From the IMG/VR virus record IMGVR_UViG_3300023235_000087, positions 1 through 31,142 of that record: DNA of 31,142 nucleotides; one strand, written 5' to 3'. Below the pieces are notes generated by a model. The model was not told where the DNA came from and did no database searches. It saw only the letters and a program-made list of their open reading frames with translations. The first letter of the stretch is position 1, and the number at the start of each line of letters is the position of its first letter. Shown piece by piece: positions 1 through 6,468 of the stretch. The position numbers and the translations under genes were made by a program. This DNA is from a virus.

Positions 1-198
1 TGCTTCTCTATTACCTTTGAAAAGTGGTACTTCTTCTACTAAGTTAATCTCTACTTCAAAGTCCTCTACTAATTGTCTTACAATACTGTCTGTATACTCA
101 AACTCTCTATCGCACCAGTCATCATGGTGGATTCCGTCTTCTGTCATGTTCTCGCTTGCTAGTGTTTGTATGGCTTCGTGAATTTGTTTTATTGTCAT
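1..198 (-). CDS. Hypothetical protein, cut by left edge
   Basis: Reads leftward from an ATG at 198 for 66 codons without a stop and leaves the window, so the C-terminus is missing. The visible part is acidic, with DGIHHDDWCDREFEY in the middle, and no family is recognised. Its start overlaps the stop of the 38-aa gene to its right in an ATGA arrangement (195-198), which points to translational coupling and supports the start choice. There is no Shine-Dalgarno sequence. It is the most distal visible member of the small operon driven from the promoter at 632-660. Confidence 0.6.
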   Translation of the reverse strand, partial: MTIKQIHEAIQTLASENMTEDGIHHDDWCDREFEYTDSIVRQLVEDFEVEINLVEEVPLFKGNREA

Positions 199-311
199 TT
201 GTTTTTGTTATCTTCTGCTTCTATGAATAAATCTTTGTTTGACTTGTGGGCTCGCCACTTTGCCCAGTCCCCCGGAGTTGCTACCAATGTTTCTTCTAGG
301 ATATTTGTCAT
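195..311 (-). CDS. Small hypothetical protein (38 aa)
   Basis: A 38-aa polar protein containing ATPGDWAKWRAHKSNKDLF; function unknown. An in-frame upstream ATG at 386 exists but would lie deep inside the preceding gene. The ATG at 311 is preferred because it follows the upstream stop by one T (stop-T-ATG), a junction seen repeatedly in this genome. Its TGA stop overlaps the next ATG. Both junctions suggest it is translated as the middle cistron of a coupled group of three. Confidence 0.5.
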   Translation of the reverse strand: MTNILEETLVATPGDWAKWRAHKSNKDLFIEAEDNKNK

Positions 312-312
312 A

Positions 313-603
313 TTACTTATTAGCTGTAAATGTAACGCTGCTAGATTCTGTAAATGTGGCAGTTCCATCTTCTCTCTCATCTTCAATTTGTAACTTCAAC
401 TTAGTATCAAGATCCTGAGCTTCTTTAGAGTATGTCCATTTCTTTCGAGGGACCATAACAAATGTACCTAGCTCATTCTTTTCAAGCTTTTTACCTTCTT
501 CTTCCATCAATTGCTCAACAAGCTTTTTCTTTGCATCAACCTGTTTCTTAATTTCCTTCTCTTGCATCTTTAGTTCTGCGTATTCTGTATATATATTTTC
601 CAT
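313..603 (-). CDS. Coiled-coil hypothetical phage protein (96 aa)
   Basis: Residues 1-45 are a lysine/glutamate-rich heptad region (KEIKKQVDAKKKLVEQLMEE), predicted by eye to be a coiled coil. It is followed by GTFVMVPRKKWTYSKE and an acidic, beta-prone tail. The pattern of a coiled coil, then a short Trp-Tyr-Ser-Lys segment, resembles small early proteins encoded next to recombination genes in many phages, but I cannot name the family. It is the first gene after the promoter at 632-660, with a leader of about 25 nt and no clear ribosome-binding site. It lies downstream of the nuclease gene but is separated from it by a terminator. Confidence 0.7.
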   Translation of the reverse strand: MENIYTEYAELKMQEKEIKKQVDAKKKLVEQLMEEEGKKLEKNELGTFVMVPRKKWTYSKEAQDLDTKLKLQIEDEREDGTATFTESSSVTFTANK

Positions 604-631
604 TTTATTTATTGTTAGTTGTAACTTCTTT

Positions 632-660
632 AGTATACAAAAAAATAGTGCTTACCGCAA
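632..660 (-). promoter_or_regulatory. Sigma-70-like promoter, leftward
   Basis: On the minus strand TTGCGG (655-660), exactly 17 bp, then TATACT (632-637). The -35 box continues as TTGCGGTAAGCA, shared with other leftward early promoters. It should drive the 96-, 38- and 66+-aa genes to the left. Its -35 lies inside the loop and arm of the terminator hairpin at 644-668. Confidence 0.65.
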
Positions 661-668
661 GCACTATT
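638..668 (-). terminator. Intrinsic terminator, leftward
   Basis: A perfect 10-bp stem (AATAGTGCTT / AAGCACTATT, 644-653 with 659-668) with a 5-nt loop. On the minus strand it is followed by a run of Ts made by 639-645. It overlaps the stop codon of the 45-aa gene and should end transcription coming from the nuclease gene. Confidence 0.75.
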
Positions 669-801
669 CATTATCTTTTCCCCATCTCTTTTTAGCCATG
701 TTTTGATAGAACTCTTTACCTCTAGGGTTCTTTTCGTGGCTCTTCTTAGCAAGCATACTCATGTACATGCTTATTGCTTTGTCGTTGTCTGATTTTGCCA
801 T
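664..801 (-). CDS. Small basic hypothetical protein (45 aa)
   Basis: ATG at 801, TAG at 664-666. The product is a 45-aa lysine-rich protein with several Met residues (KAISMYMSMLAKKSHEKN) ending in KKRWGKDNE. It overlaps the end of the nuclease gene by 31 bp in another frame and ends inside the terminator stem, so it looks like the last cistron of the nuclease transcript. No family recognised. It could be spurious, but position and composition support it. Confidence 0.5.
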   Translation of the reverse strand: MAKSDNDKAISMYMSMLAKKSHEKNPRGKEFYQNMAKKRWGKDNE

Positions 802-1418
802 TCTGTGTAATCGTTAGAAATCTCCTCTGCTACTAATAGTATATCTTCTTTTAATTTGTCTAATTCCCAATCGCGCATTTCCCTATCGAATGATTCTATT
901 TTGCCTGTCAGCCCAAGTTCTCGTGTAGTAGCTTCTAATGTGTGACCATCGAACTCAACACTCTTCTTCTTGAATTCAGTCTCAAGCCACTGCAGCGTAA
1001 CTATAGGGTTGTATGATCCGTACTCTAGTTTAACCATAAGTGTGTACCATACTAATTGTTTGTGCTTCCGGACTTTTACAGCGTCCCATGGACACTTACC
1101 TTGCTTAGATAGATGACCAGTTTTGATCTCCACGATCTTTAATGTGTCTTCAGTGAAGCCATCAAGATACCCTAATAACGGTAATCCTTCCGTTAGTACC
1201 ACCTTTAGTCTTTTCTCTGCTGTTTCGTACTTCTCGACACCCTCAATAACCTCCTCTCCATTCTCAAGTTTTTCTGCAATCTCTTTACCAAAGATTGTCT
1301 CCGCTGTTTCAAAGTGAAAGTCTTTCTCATAGTATTTTTGTCTAAAGTTTTTCTTGCTAGACTTCCACATTGTGTAAGCACTGTATGAAATGTAGCCACT
1401 TGGTAAGTTGTATTGCAT
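771..1418 (-). CDS. RecB/Cas4-like PD-(D/E)XK nuclease
   Basis: A 215-aa exonuclease-type protein of the RecB/Cas4 branch of PD-(D/E)XK nucleases, likely acting in phage recombination or end processing. Visible motifs are an N-terminal SYSAYTMW segment (residues 11-18), D86 in GYLDGF, E97-I-K99 in VEIKTG, and the QxxxY helix at 121-125 (QLVWY). There is no terminal cysteine cluster, so it is unlikely to be an iron-sulfur Cas4. The open frame extends upstream to 1691, but that part is antisense to the SSB gene. The ATG at 1418 is chosen because the -10 box TACTAT lies only 6 nt upstream, implying a leaderless mRNA. Neighbours (SSB, resolvase candidate, helicase) fit a recombination module. Confidence 0.8.
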   Translation of the reverse strand: MQYNLPSGYISYSAYTMWKSSKKNFRQKYYEKDFHFETAETIFGKEIAEKLENGEEVIEGVEKYETAEKRLKVVLTEGLPLLGYLDGFTEDTLKIVEIKTGHLSKQGKCPWDAVKVRKHKQLVWYTLMVKLEYGSYNPIVTLQWLETEFKKKSVEFDGHTLEATTRELGLTGKIESFDREMRDWELDKLKEDILLVAEEISNDYTEWQNQTTTKQ

Positions 1419-1424
1419 GTAGTT

Positions 1425-1453
1425 ATAGTAGCACTTGCATGTGCTCACCGCAA
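1425..1453 (-). promoter_or_regulatory. Leaderless leftward promoter of nuclease gene
   Basis: Minus strand: TTGCGG (1448-1453), 17 bp, TACTAT (1425-1430), then 6 nt to the ATG at 1418. The start point would coincide with the initiation codon. The site is interleaved with a rightward promoter using the same DNA. Confidence 0.6.
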
Positions 1454-1463
1454 GTAGTATACT
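1435..1463 (+). promoter_or_regulatory. Rightward promoter of SSB gene
   Basis: TTGCAT (1435-1440), 17 bp, TATACT (1458-1463). It is followed by AGGGGAG, a Shine-Dalgarno-like stretch, at about 10 nt from the ATG at 1481. Its -35 lies within the spacer of the leftward promoter and vice versa, so the two sites cannot be filled by polymerase together. Confidence 0.65.
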
Positions 1464-1480
1464 AGGGGAGCTATGGAAAC

Positions 1481-2026
1481 ATGGCATTAGTAAATAATAA
1501 TAAATATATGTCAGAGAAAAATGACTTCGTAAATTACAAAGAGCAAACACTAACACGTCCACGAGACGCAGCGTGGGGAAACTGGAAAAGCTGGACAGAT
1601 AAAGTAGGGGAAAATGTACAAGGGTACGTTGCCGATGCTTTCTTCCGACCAGAAGAACATCGAGCAGATGGAACATTGTCCTTCCGATCACAACGAGGAC
1701 TTACTATCAAACAAGTTGATGGAGTACTTATTAACGTAGGAGTAAAAGATTTGGCTTTCGTTCTAGCAGCTACAGATAATCTACGAGTAGGAGATCCACT
1801 TACAATTGAACTTACAGAAATCAAAGCACCGGCAGAAAAAGGAATGAATGGAGCAAAGATTTACAGTTACTTCGGTAAGAACCTAGACGAAAACAAAGAT
1901 GCTAAAACTGTTAAAGAATTAACAGATGAAGATCGAGCAGATGGAGGGTCTTCAGCACCGGAAGAAGACACGCTAGAAGCAGTTGCAGAAGATATTAATG
2001 TTGTTGTAGACAATCAAGCGTTCTAA
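1481..2026 (+). CDS. Single-stranded DNA-binding protein (SSB-like)
   Basis: A 181-aa protein with a beta-rich core (about residues 40-130: GENVQGYVADAFF, then SQRGLTIKQVDGVLINVGVK) compatible with an OB fold. An acidic low-complexity C-tail ends in DNQAF, echoing the acidic tail with terminal Phe that lets SSB proteins recruit partners. It probably coats ssDNA during replication and recombination. The gene is monocistronic, with its own promoter (1435-1463) and a terminator (2057-2088), and lies between genes of the opposite strand. Seven of its eight Arg codons are CGA, unlike the small genes to the left, which suggests high expression. The assignment rests on the tail, size and context rather than a diagnostic motif. 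Confidence 0.6.
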   Translation: MALVNNNKYMSEKNDFVNYKEQTLTRPRDAAWGNWKSWTDKVGENVQGYVADAFFRPEEHRADGTLSFRSQRGLTIKQVDGVLINVGVKDLAFVLAATDNLRVGDPLTIELTEIKAPAEKGMNGAKIYSYFGKNLDENKDAKTVKELTDEDRADGGSSAPEEDTLEAVAEDINVVVDNQAF

Positions 2027-2412
2027 CTCAACTTAACTTTCCTAATAGAGATTTCTAAAGCCTCGCTTTCAGTGAGGCTTTTTCTTTTAGAAACATCGTC
2101 TCTGTGAAAGATAAAGTTGTTAATAGGAATTAAATAAAAAGTTTTAGATCCATTATATAGGATCACCACGAAGGCCGGTGCATTGCTGAAACAGAAACAG
2201 TCAAAAGGTTTGTGGCCTGATGATTCGTCACTGATCTTATACACTAATGTTCCATTGGTTGCTGCAAGGAGTGCATGTTCCTGATGCTCAGGTAAGTTCC
2301 TGTATGGGAATGGTCCGGTAGTTTGCTTCAGTTCATAGGCGCCTGTTTTCTTATAGATGTTGCGACACCATGAGTTGAACCTTGCATTGAATTTAGCTTC
2401 TTTCTTCTGCAT
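2023..2412 (-). CDS. RecU-like Holliday junction resolvase / PD-(D/E)XK endonuclease candidate
   Basis: 129 aa. An early GAYELK (E in a beta strand followed by K), HQEHALLAA, YKISDESSGHKPFDCF and a core strand AFVVILYNG resemble small phage RecU/Hjc-type nucleases. In these a glutamate, an aspartate before a hydrophobic strand and a following lysine coordinate metal. The likely role is resolving branched recombination or packaging intermediates. It starts 32 nt after the helicase stop and ends convergently with the SSB gene (4-bp overlap of stops). A TTGCAGTAAACA element resembling the early -35 motif lies upstream, but no well-placed -10 is visible. It could be another type of restriction-fold nuclease. 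Confidence 0.5.
   Translation of the reverse strand: MQKKEAKFNARFNSWCRNIYKKTGAYELKQTTGPFPYRNLPEHQEHALLAATNGTLVYKISDESSGHKPFDCFCFSNAPAFVVILYNGSKTFYLIPINNFIFHRDDVSKRKSLTESEALEISIRKVKLS
2057..2088 (+). terminator. Rightward intrinsic terminator after SSB gene
   Basis: AAAGCCTC (2057-2064) pairs with GAGGCTTT (2074-2081) and is followed by TTTTCTTTT. It lies inside the 3' coding part of the convergent resolvase gene and stops transcription from the SSB gene. In the other direction it lacks a useful U tract. Confidence 0.75.
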
Positions 2413-2443
2413 ATATTGTATATTTATTGTTTACTGCAAAGAT

Positions 2444-3673
2444 TTATACAGAATCACTATATATCCGTTCGCTAAAGTCTTCTTTATTTTTAATAGATTT
2501 GTATACCGCAACGTCAATCTCCCCTGCTAGTAAGTGAATGTATAGATTCTTCTTAATAGCATTAGCTCTCTGTATTCTCCCAATTGCCTGTGTGTAGTTC
2601 ACAATAGAGTAATCTAATGAAGCAAACACCATTACAGGGAAGCTTGGTAGCTCATACCCTGCGCTTACTTGAGACTGCACTACAATTATACAATTATCTG
2701 ATTCTTCTGCATCTTTGATCACTTGCTCTCTGTTCTTAGTAGAACCCTGTAGTGTTAGCACCTTGTAATCTGAAAGCTCTTTTTTGATGTCTGCAATCTG
2801 CTGTGTGAACTTAGCAAAGATAACCATTTTAGGAAACTCTGAAGCAAGTTCTTTTATTATGTCAGTTTTATTGCATTTAAATGCTTCGGTCGCAGAGAAT
2901 TCGTCCCCCTTCAAAACTCCATTCTCTATTTGGTGCCTCTTGCCAGTAAGAACTAATGGATCCGGGAATTCTATTGCAATCTCTCGTAGCCGTTTTTTCT
3001 GTACGTCTGTTGTTCCGACACTGTAGTCCTTGTATATCTGCTCAGGCACATCAAAATAGTCCTCTAGTCTCCCTGTGTATCCTAAAGTTTGTACAGCTTG
3101 CCCTAGTCTTTCTTTCAGTGCGTCCTTCACGATGAAGAATGACCTGTATCCTTTCTTTACTTCAAAATAGAATGTGTCCCTGAACTCATAGAAATTCCAT
3201 TTGACACCCAATAGTTTAGCTAGGCCATATACACACATGGGGTTTCTTATAGGTGTAGCAGTTAGCATATACACGTTCTCAGGCTTCCTTTCAGCAATGT
3301 ATTGTTCCAGCTTCTCATAGATGGCACTAGTCTTTGGTATTGGTCGTTTGTTCTTCCACTTAACGTCAGGCATCACGCCTGCAAGTTGGTGGGCCTCATC
3401 TCCTATAATAGTTTCGTAATATTTACTAGTGTTAAATTTCTTTAGCCGGAAATCCTCTTTAGATATTACATCTACATCTCTATCAATACCACACTTCTCG
3501 AGGTTCTTCTCCCACACACGATCATCTCGTACAGTCTTTGGGCAGATTACAAGTGTCGGTCCTGATGCAAGGTGCAATGCTGTGATTGTCTTACCTGATC
3601 CAGTGCCAAGAAAAAGGCCAGCTCGATGCTTGCCCTCGTCTACGATGTCTTGTTGATGCTTATAGAGTTTCAT
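2444..3673 (-). CDS. SF2 (DEAH) DNA helicase
   Basis: 409 aa, a complete superfamily 2 helicase. Residues 4-8 (YKHQQ) form a Q-like motif. Walker A is GTGSGKT (23-29), motif II DEAH (92-95) and motif III TATP (138-141). The second RecA-like domain has VIFAKFT (284-290) and motif VI QAIGRIQRA (362-370). The family unwinds or remodels DNA using ATP; in phages of this size such helicases usually serve replication-fork or recombination steps. The start at 3673 overlaps the upstream TGA in an ATGA arrangement, supporting coupling. It is transcribed leftward from the promoter at 3920-3948 together with the 80-aa gene and probably the resolvase candidate. No truncation is seen. Confidence 0.9.
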   Translation of the reverse strand: MKLYKHQQDIVDEGKHRAGLFLGTGSGKTITALHLASGPTLVICPKTVRDDRVWEKNLEKCGIDRDVDVISKEDFRLKKFNTSKYYETIIGDEAHQLAGVMPDVKWKNKRPIPKTSAIYEKLEQYIAERKPENVYMLTATPIRNPMCVYGLAKLLGVKWNFYEFRDTFYFEVKKGYRSFFIVKDALKERLGQAVQTLGYTGRLEDYFDVPEQIYKDYSVGTTDVQKKRLREIAIEFPDPLVLTGKRHQIENGVLKGDEFSATEAFKCNKTDIIKELASEFPKMVIFAKFTQQIADIKKELSDYKVLTLQGSTKNREQVIKDAEESDNCIIVVQSQVSAGYELPSFPVMVFASLDYSIVNYTQAIGRIQRANAIKKNLYIHLLAGEIDVAVYKSIKNKEDFSERIYSDSV

Positions 3674-3912
3674 ATTTTTTTATTAGAGAACACCCTGTAA
3701 CTCTTTCCATAATATATAATAAAAAACCAATCGTCTTTTATACGATCTGTTGCCTTTCTCGTTTCATACACAAACCCTAGTACCCAAATGTTCCTAATGT
3801 TTATAGGACACTTTCTCCATCTTAAGTTGTACTTCTTACCGTTGATTTTAATAGTTTCGGTTAGTCCTGCTGGGTGTCTGAATTCGTTGTCGATTGTCCA
3901 GTTTAGTTTCAT
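3670..3912 (-). CDS. Hypothetical protein (80 aa), probably leaderless
   Basis: A basic, aromatic-rich 80-aa protein (RKATDRIKDDWFFIIYYGKSY) that looks beta-rich; no family recognised. It is the first gene of the helicase transcript. The -10 box TATACT ends only 7 nt before its ATG, so the mRNA should start at or within about two nucleotides of the codon. The TGA overlaps the helicase ATG. Possibly a small DNA-binding or helicase-associated factor, by position only. Confidence 0.65.
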   Translation of the reverse strand: MKLNWTIDNEFRHPAGLTETIKINGKKYNLRWRKCPINIRNIWVLGFVYETRKATDRIKDDWFFIIYYGKSYRVFSNKKI

Positions 3913-3919
3913 GTTTAGT

Positions 3920-3948
3920 AGTATAGCAACTAGGTATACTTACGGCAA
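3920..3948 (-). promoter_or_regulatory. Leaderless leftward promoter of helicase operon
   Basis: Minus strand: TTGCCG (3943-3948), 17 bp, TATACT (3920-3925), then 7 nt to the ATG at 3912. The -35 carries the extended form TTGCCGTAAGTA. It is back to back with the primase promoter. Confidence 0.7.
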
Positions 3949-3950
3949 GC

Positions 3951-3980
3951 TTGCACGATTCTGAGCAAACGTGATAGAAT
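3951..3980 (+). promoter_or_regulatory. Leaderless rightward promoter of primase
   Basis: TTGCAC (3951-3956), 18 bp, TAGAAT (3975-3980), then 6 nt to the ATG at 3987. The two opposed -35 boxes sit in the perfect 10-bp palindrome GCAAGCTTGC (3946-3955). Confidence 0.65.
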
Positions 3981-3986
3981 GTATTC

Positions 3987-4916
3987 ATGCAATTTAATAA
4001 AGTATTCGAAGATTGGTTATCAACCAATAAAATAACGGACGGTATTCAACAGGAATTTTCTTTATCTTTCAATGACAACATAGTCATCCCTGTACATGAT
4101 GCTGATGGTACTTTCGTTTTTAATAAGTACAGACGCTCTCCCCTGTCAGATGTAGGCCCTAAATACACTTACGATAAGGGGGGCAAGGTGACACTCTATG
4201 GGTGGTGGAAGGCCAAAACACATAATACAATACTAATTACAGAAGGTGAGAAGGACGCACTCGTGGCATGGTCTCATAACATACCTGCAGTTACTTCTAC
4301 TGGCGGAGCAATGAGCTTCCAAGAAGAATGGGCTGATCTACTTAAAGATAAAGAAGTGATTATCTGTTTTGACAACGATGAAGCAGGAGCTAACGGAATT
4401 GTGAAGGCTCTCCAGTATCTACCAAACGCTAAAGTATTATTGCTTCCGGAAAAAGCAAACATGAAAGACATTTCTGACTATGTTGTATCAGGTGGAGACT
4501 TACATGAACTAATAAAAACTGCGAGAAGTTACACTGGTATTTCTGATGTGTCTGATGATCGAGGGTCTCGTATTGCGCTATTCAAAAGTATTTTCTTTCA
4601 TGAAGCTTACATAAAAGCTCATACAAAAATCGCCCCCAAGAATGCACCATTTAAATCATTTGCCTCTGATGATGTTACTAGAGCCAAAGAGTACCCGATG
4701 ACAAACCTACTTGCTTTCAACAGAAATAAGATAATCTGCCCTTTCCACGCGGGAGGAAAAGAAAAAACACCCTCCTTCAATTATTACCCGGAAACAAATA
4801 CTGCCTACTGCTTCGGCATGTGTGGAAAAGTATTCGATAGTATTGAGGTTTATAAGTCTATGCACAGTTGCTCATTTAAAAAAGCGGTTGAAGAATTAAA
4901 CGATCTACAAATATGA
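3987..4916 (+). CDS. DNA primase with TOPRIM before C-terminal CHC2 zinc finger
   Basis: A 309-aa primase-like protein. Residues 31-70 (VIPVHDADGTFVFNKYRR, then GPKYTYDKGG) match the segment that precedes TOPRIM in DnaG-type primases. TOPRIM motifs follow: EGEKD (86-90), FDNDEAG (128-134) and MKDISDY (159-165). Near the C-terminus C251-P-F-H254, TPSFNYYP, C275 and C279 form a CHC2-type zinc-binding domain. In DnaG this zinc domain is N-terminal, so the order is inverted here. It should make RNA primers for phage replication together with the ATPase encoded next. The gene is expressed from a promoter whose -10 is 6 nt from the ATG. It overlaps the next gene by ATGA. Confidence 0.85.
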   Translation: MQFNKVFEDWLSTNKITDGIQQEFSLSFNDNIVIPVHDADGTFVFNKYRRSPLSDVGPKYTYDKGGKVTLYGWWKAKTHNTILITEGEKDALVAWSHNIPAVTSTGGAMSFQEEWADLLKDKEVIICFDNDEAGANGIVKALQYLPNAKVLLLPEKANMKDISDYVVSGGDLHELIKTARSYTGISDVSDDRGSRIALFKSIFFHEAYIKAHTKIAPKNAPFKSFASDDVTRAKEYPMTNLLAFNRNKIICPFHAGGKEKTPSFNYYPETNTAYCFGMCGKVFDSIEVYKSMHSCSFKKAVEELNDLQI

Positions 4917-6187
4917 AACTAGCAGAACTAAAAAAAGTGATCCAAGAGTATCAGTATTTTGATGACACTAATGTGATAGATGCAACGCTTTCTTCTATTA
5001 TTGCGAATAGATTAAAAATAGGTGATCCGGTATGGCTTATTGTTATAGGAGCTTCTTCTGGAGGAAAGTCACAAATTATTCGTCCCATTACACAATCAGA
5101 TAATGGTTTCATGCACCAAGTAGACGATATGACTGAAAATACTTTCTTGTCAGGAGCAAAGTTAAAAGGAGGAGCTGAAGCATCACTGCTTTTGCGAGAA
5201 GATGGTATCGGAAAGCATGGAATGATCTCTATTTCCGACCTCACAATACTTTTAAGTAAGTCTGGAGACGCAAGAGCTGTTATTATGTCGCAATTCAGAG
5301 CATTATTTGATGGAGAAATGACAAAACACTCCGGAAACATGGAAAAACCTTTACACTGGGAGGGTTATTTGGGAGTTATCGCAGGATCAACACCGTCTGT
5401 CTACACAAAATTTGAAGAGTTCTCTGATTTAGGAGAAAGATTTATTTATTACAGAATGAAAGAGTTCAGCGCAGAAAAAGCCACTAGCCTTGCATTATCT
5501 CGTACATTATATGGTTCAGAGCTTAATGACAAACTATCAGAAGCATATTTACAATACACAAAATCGGTTATACAGACATATAAGGGCAATGATATTGACT
5601 TGACTGTACCTGATGAAGTTAAAGAAAGACTTATAAACATATCAGTATTTGCTGAGACTGTTCGAACTGCTATACAAAAAGATTGGAAAGGGGAGCATAT
5701 TAATAGAATACCTGTTCCTGCGTACCCTATGCGTGTTGCCTTGCAGTTGATTGGTATTACTAAAGCATTTATGCTAATGCAGTTTCATGAGACAGGCTCA
5801 ACTACATTAAGCCAGGATCAATTAAATACACTGGATTGGATCGGCTACTCTCTAGCTAATGAAGAAAAAAGAGCTTGCCTCAAAATATTAGCAAGTGCTA
5901 CTTTTACCTCATCTCTGTCAACTCAAATTGTTGCTGATGAGATTGGACTAGAAACAGAAGTTGTCAACACTTTTTTACAAAATCTTACTGCGGTTGGTAT
6001 TTTAAGTAGAAGTGGTGCTAGCAATTCTCTCGGTTGGTCTTTCAAGAATGAAAATCACTATAACCTTGTTCGTAGAATTGAAACTATTGAAAAGGTTATA
6101 GAGTATGATGAAAGAGAACTTACAAATGAAGAGTCTAGTATGATTGAAATGGCATCTGAAGAATCTTTCCGTAAATTAGATTTTTAG
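4913..6187 (+). CDS. P-loop ATPase, probable replicative helicase/AAA+ partner of primase
   Basis: 424 aa. Walker A is GASSGGKS (46-53). A Walker B-like strand MISISD (104-109) lies near a conserved SQFRALFDGE. GVIAGSTP (154-161) could be sensor I, and LGERFIYYR (174-182) offers an arginine finger. Residues about 315-375 (ATFTSSLSTQIVADEIGLETEVVNTFLQNL) look like a winged helix. This layout fits a hexameric AAA+ ATPase loading or moving on DNA, and coupling to the primase by a 4-bp ATGA overlap suggests a primase-helicase pair. I cannot place it in DnaB, SF3 or an initiator family. It ends convergently with the HTH gene (12-bp overlap). Confidence 0.7.
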   Translation: MKLAELKKVIQEYQYFDDTNVIDATLSSIIANRLKIGDPVWLIVIGASSGGKSQIIRPITQSDNGFMHQVDDMTENTFLSGAKLKGGAEASLLLREDGIGKHGMISISDLTILLSKSGDARAVIMSQFRALFDGEMTKHSGNMEKPLHWEGYLGVIAGSTPSVYTKFEEFSDLGERFIYYRMKEFSAEKATSLALSRTLYGSELNDKLSEAYLQYTKSVIQTYKGNDIDLTVPDEVKERLINISVFAETVRTAIQKDWKGEHINRIPVPAYPMRVALQLIGITKAFMLMQFHETGSTTLSQDQLNTLDWIGYSLANEEKRACLKILASATFTSSLSTQIVADEIGLETEVVNTFLQNLTAVGILSRSGASNSLGWSFKNENHYNLVRRIETIEKVIEYDERELTNEESSMIEMASEESFRKLDF

Positions 6188-6373
6188 TCTCGGCCTTCCT
6201 CTGCCCTTGTGGAATTTTATTTCGTAACCTTTACTTCTTAGTATTTCTACCCAGCGCATTATCGTTGATCGTGATTTTCCTGTCATCTCTGCAACTTGCG
6301 AGGCCTCTAGCCCATGATCATTAATCAGTGGAATTATTTCACTGATTTTTTCTATTTCTATGTTTTTTAGCAT
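6176..6373 (-). CDS. Small HTH DNA-binding protein with AT-hook-like tail
   Basis: 65 aa. Residues about 20-48 (HGLEASQVAEMTGKSRSTIM, then RWVEIL) form a helix-turn-helix of the kind found in repressors, resolvases and terminase small subunits. The tail HKGRGRPRLKI contains GRGRPR, an AT-hook core that binds the minor groove. It is probably a transcriptional regulator acting on phage DNA. It is the last gene of the leftward accessory block. A 21-bp dyad at 6415-6435 lies about 40 nt before its start codon and is a candidate operator. No ribosome-binding site is seen. Confidence 0.7.
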   Translation of the reverse strand: MLKNIEIEKISEIIPLINDHGLEASQVAEMTGKSRSTIMRWVEILRSKGYEIKFHKGRGRPRLKI

Positions 6374-6388
6374 GTGTTTTTTGTTTAG

Positions 6389-6451
6389 TTGACAATTCTG
6401 TTCTTATTTGTTACCCTGTACCTATTAGGCACAGGTGATAACTAAAGTATA
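6389..6451. promoter_or_regulatory. 21-bp dyad between opposing promoter elements
   Basis: Plus strand: TTGACA (6389-6394), 17 bp, TACCCT (6412-6417). Overlapping it is the dyad CCTGTACCTATTAGGCACAGG (6415-6435 with one symmetrical mismatch pair). On the minus strand TATACT (6446-6451) lies just upstream, but no good -35 goes with it. A repressor bound here could block both directions. Rightward RNA would be antisense to the accessory genes. Confidence 0.4.
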
Positions 6452-6468
6452 TTTTTCTTTTATTGCAT

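Noticed and set aside
1419-1691. Upstream extension of the nuclease frame
   Set aside because: Antisense to the SSB gene, Leu/Ser-rich and non-homologous; the leaderless ATG at 1418 is better supported.
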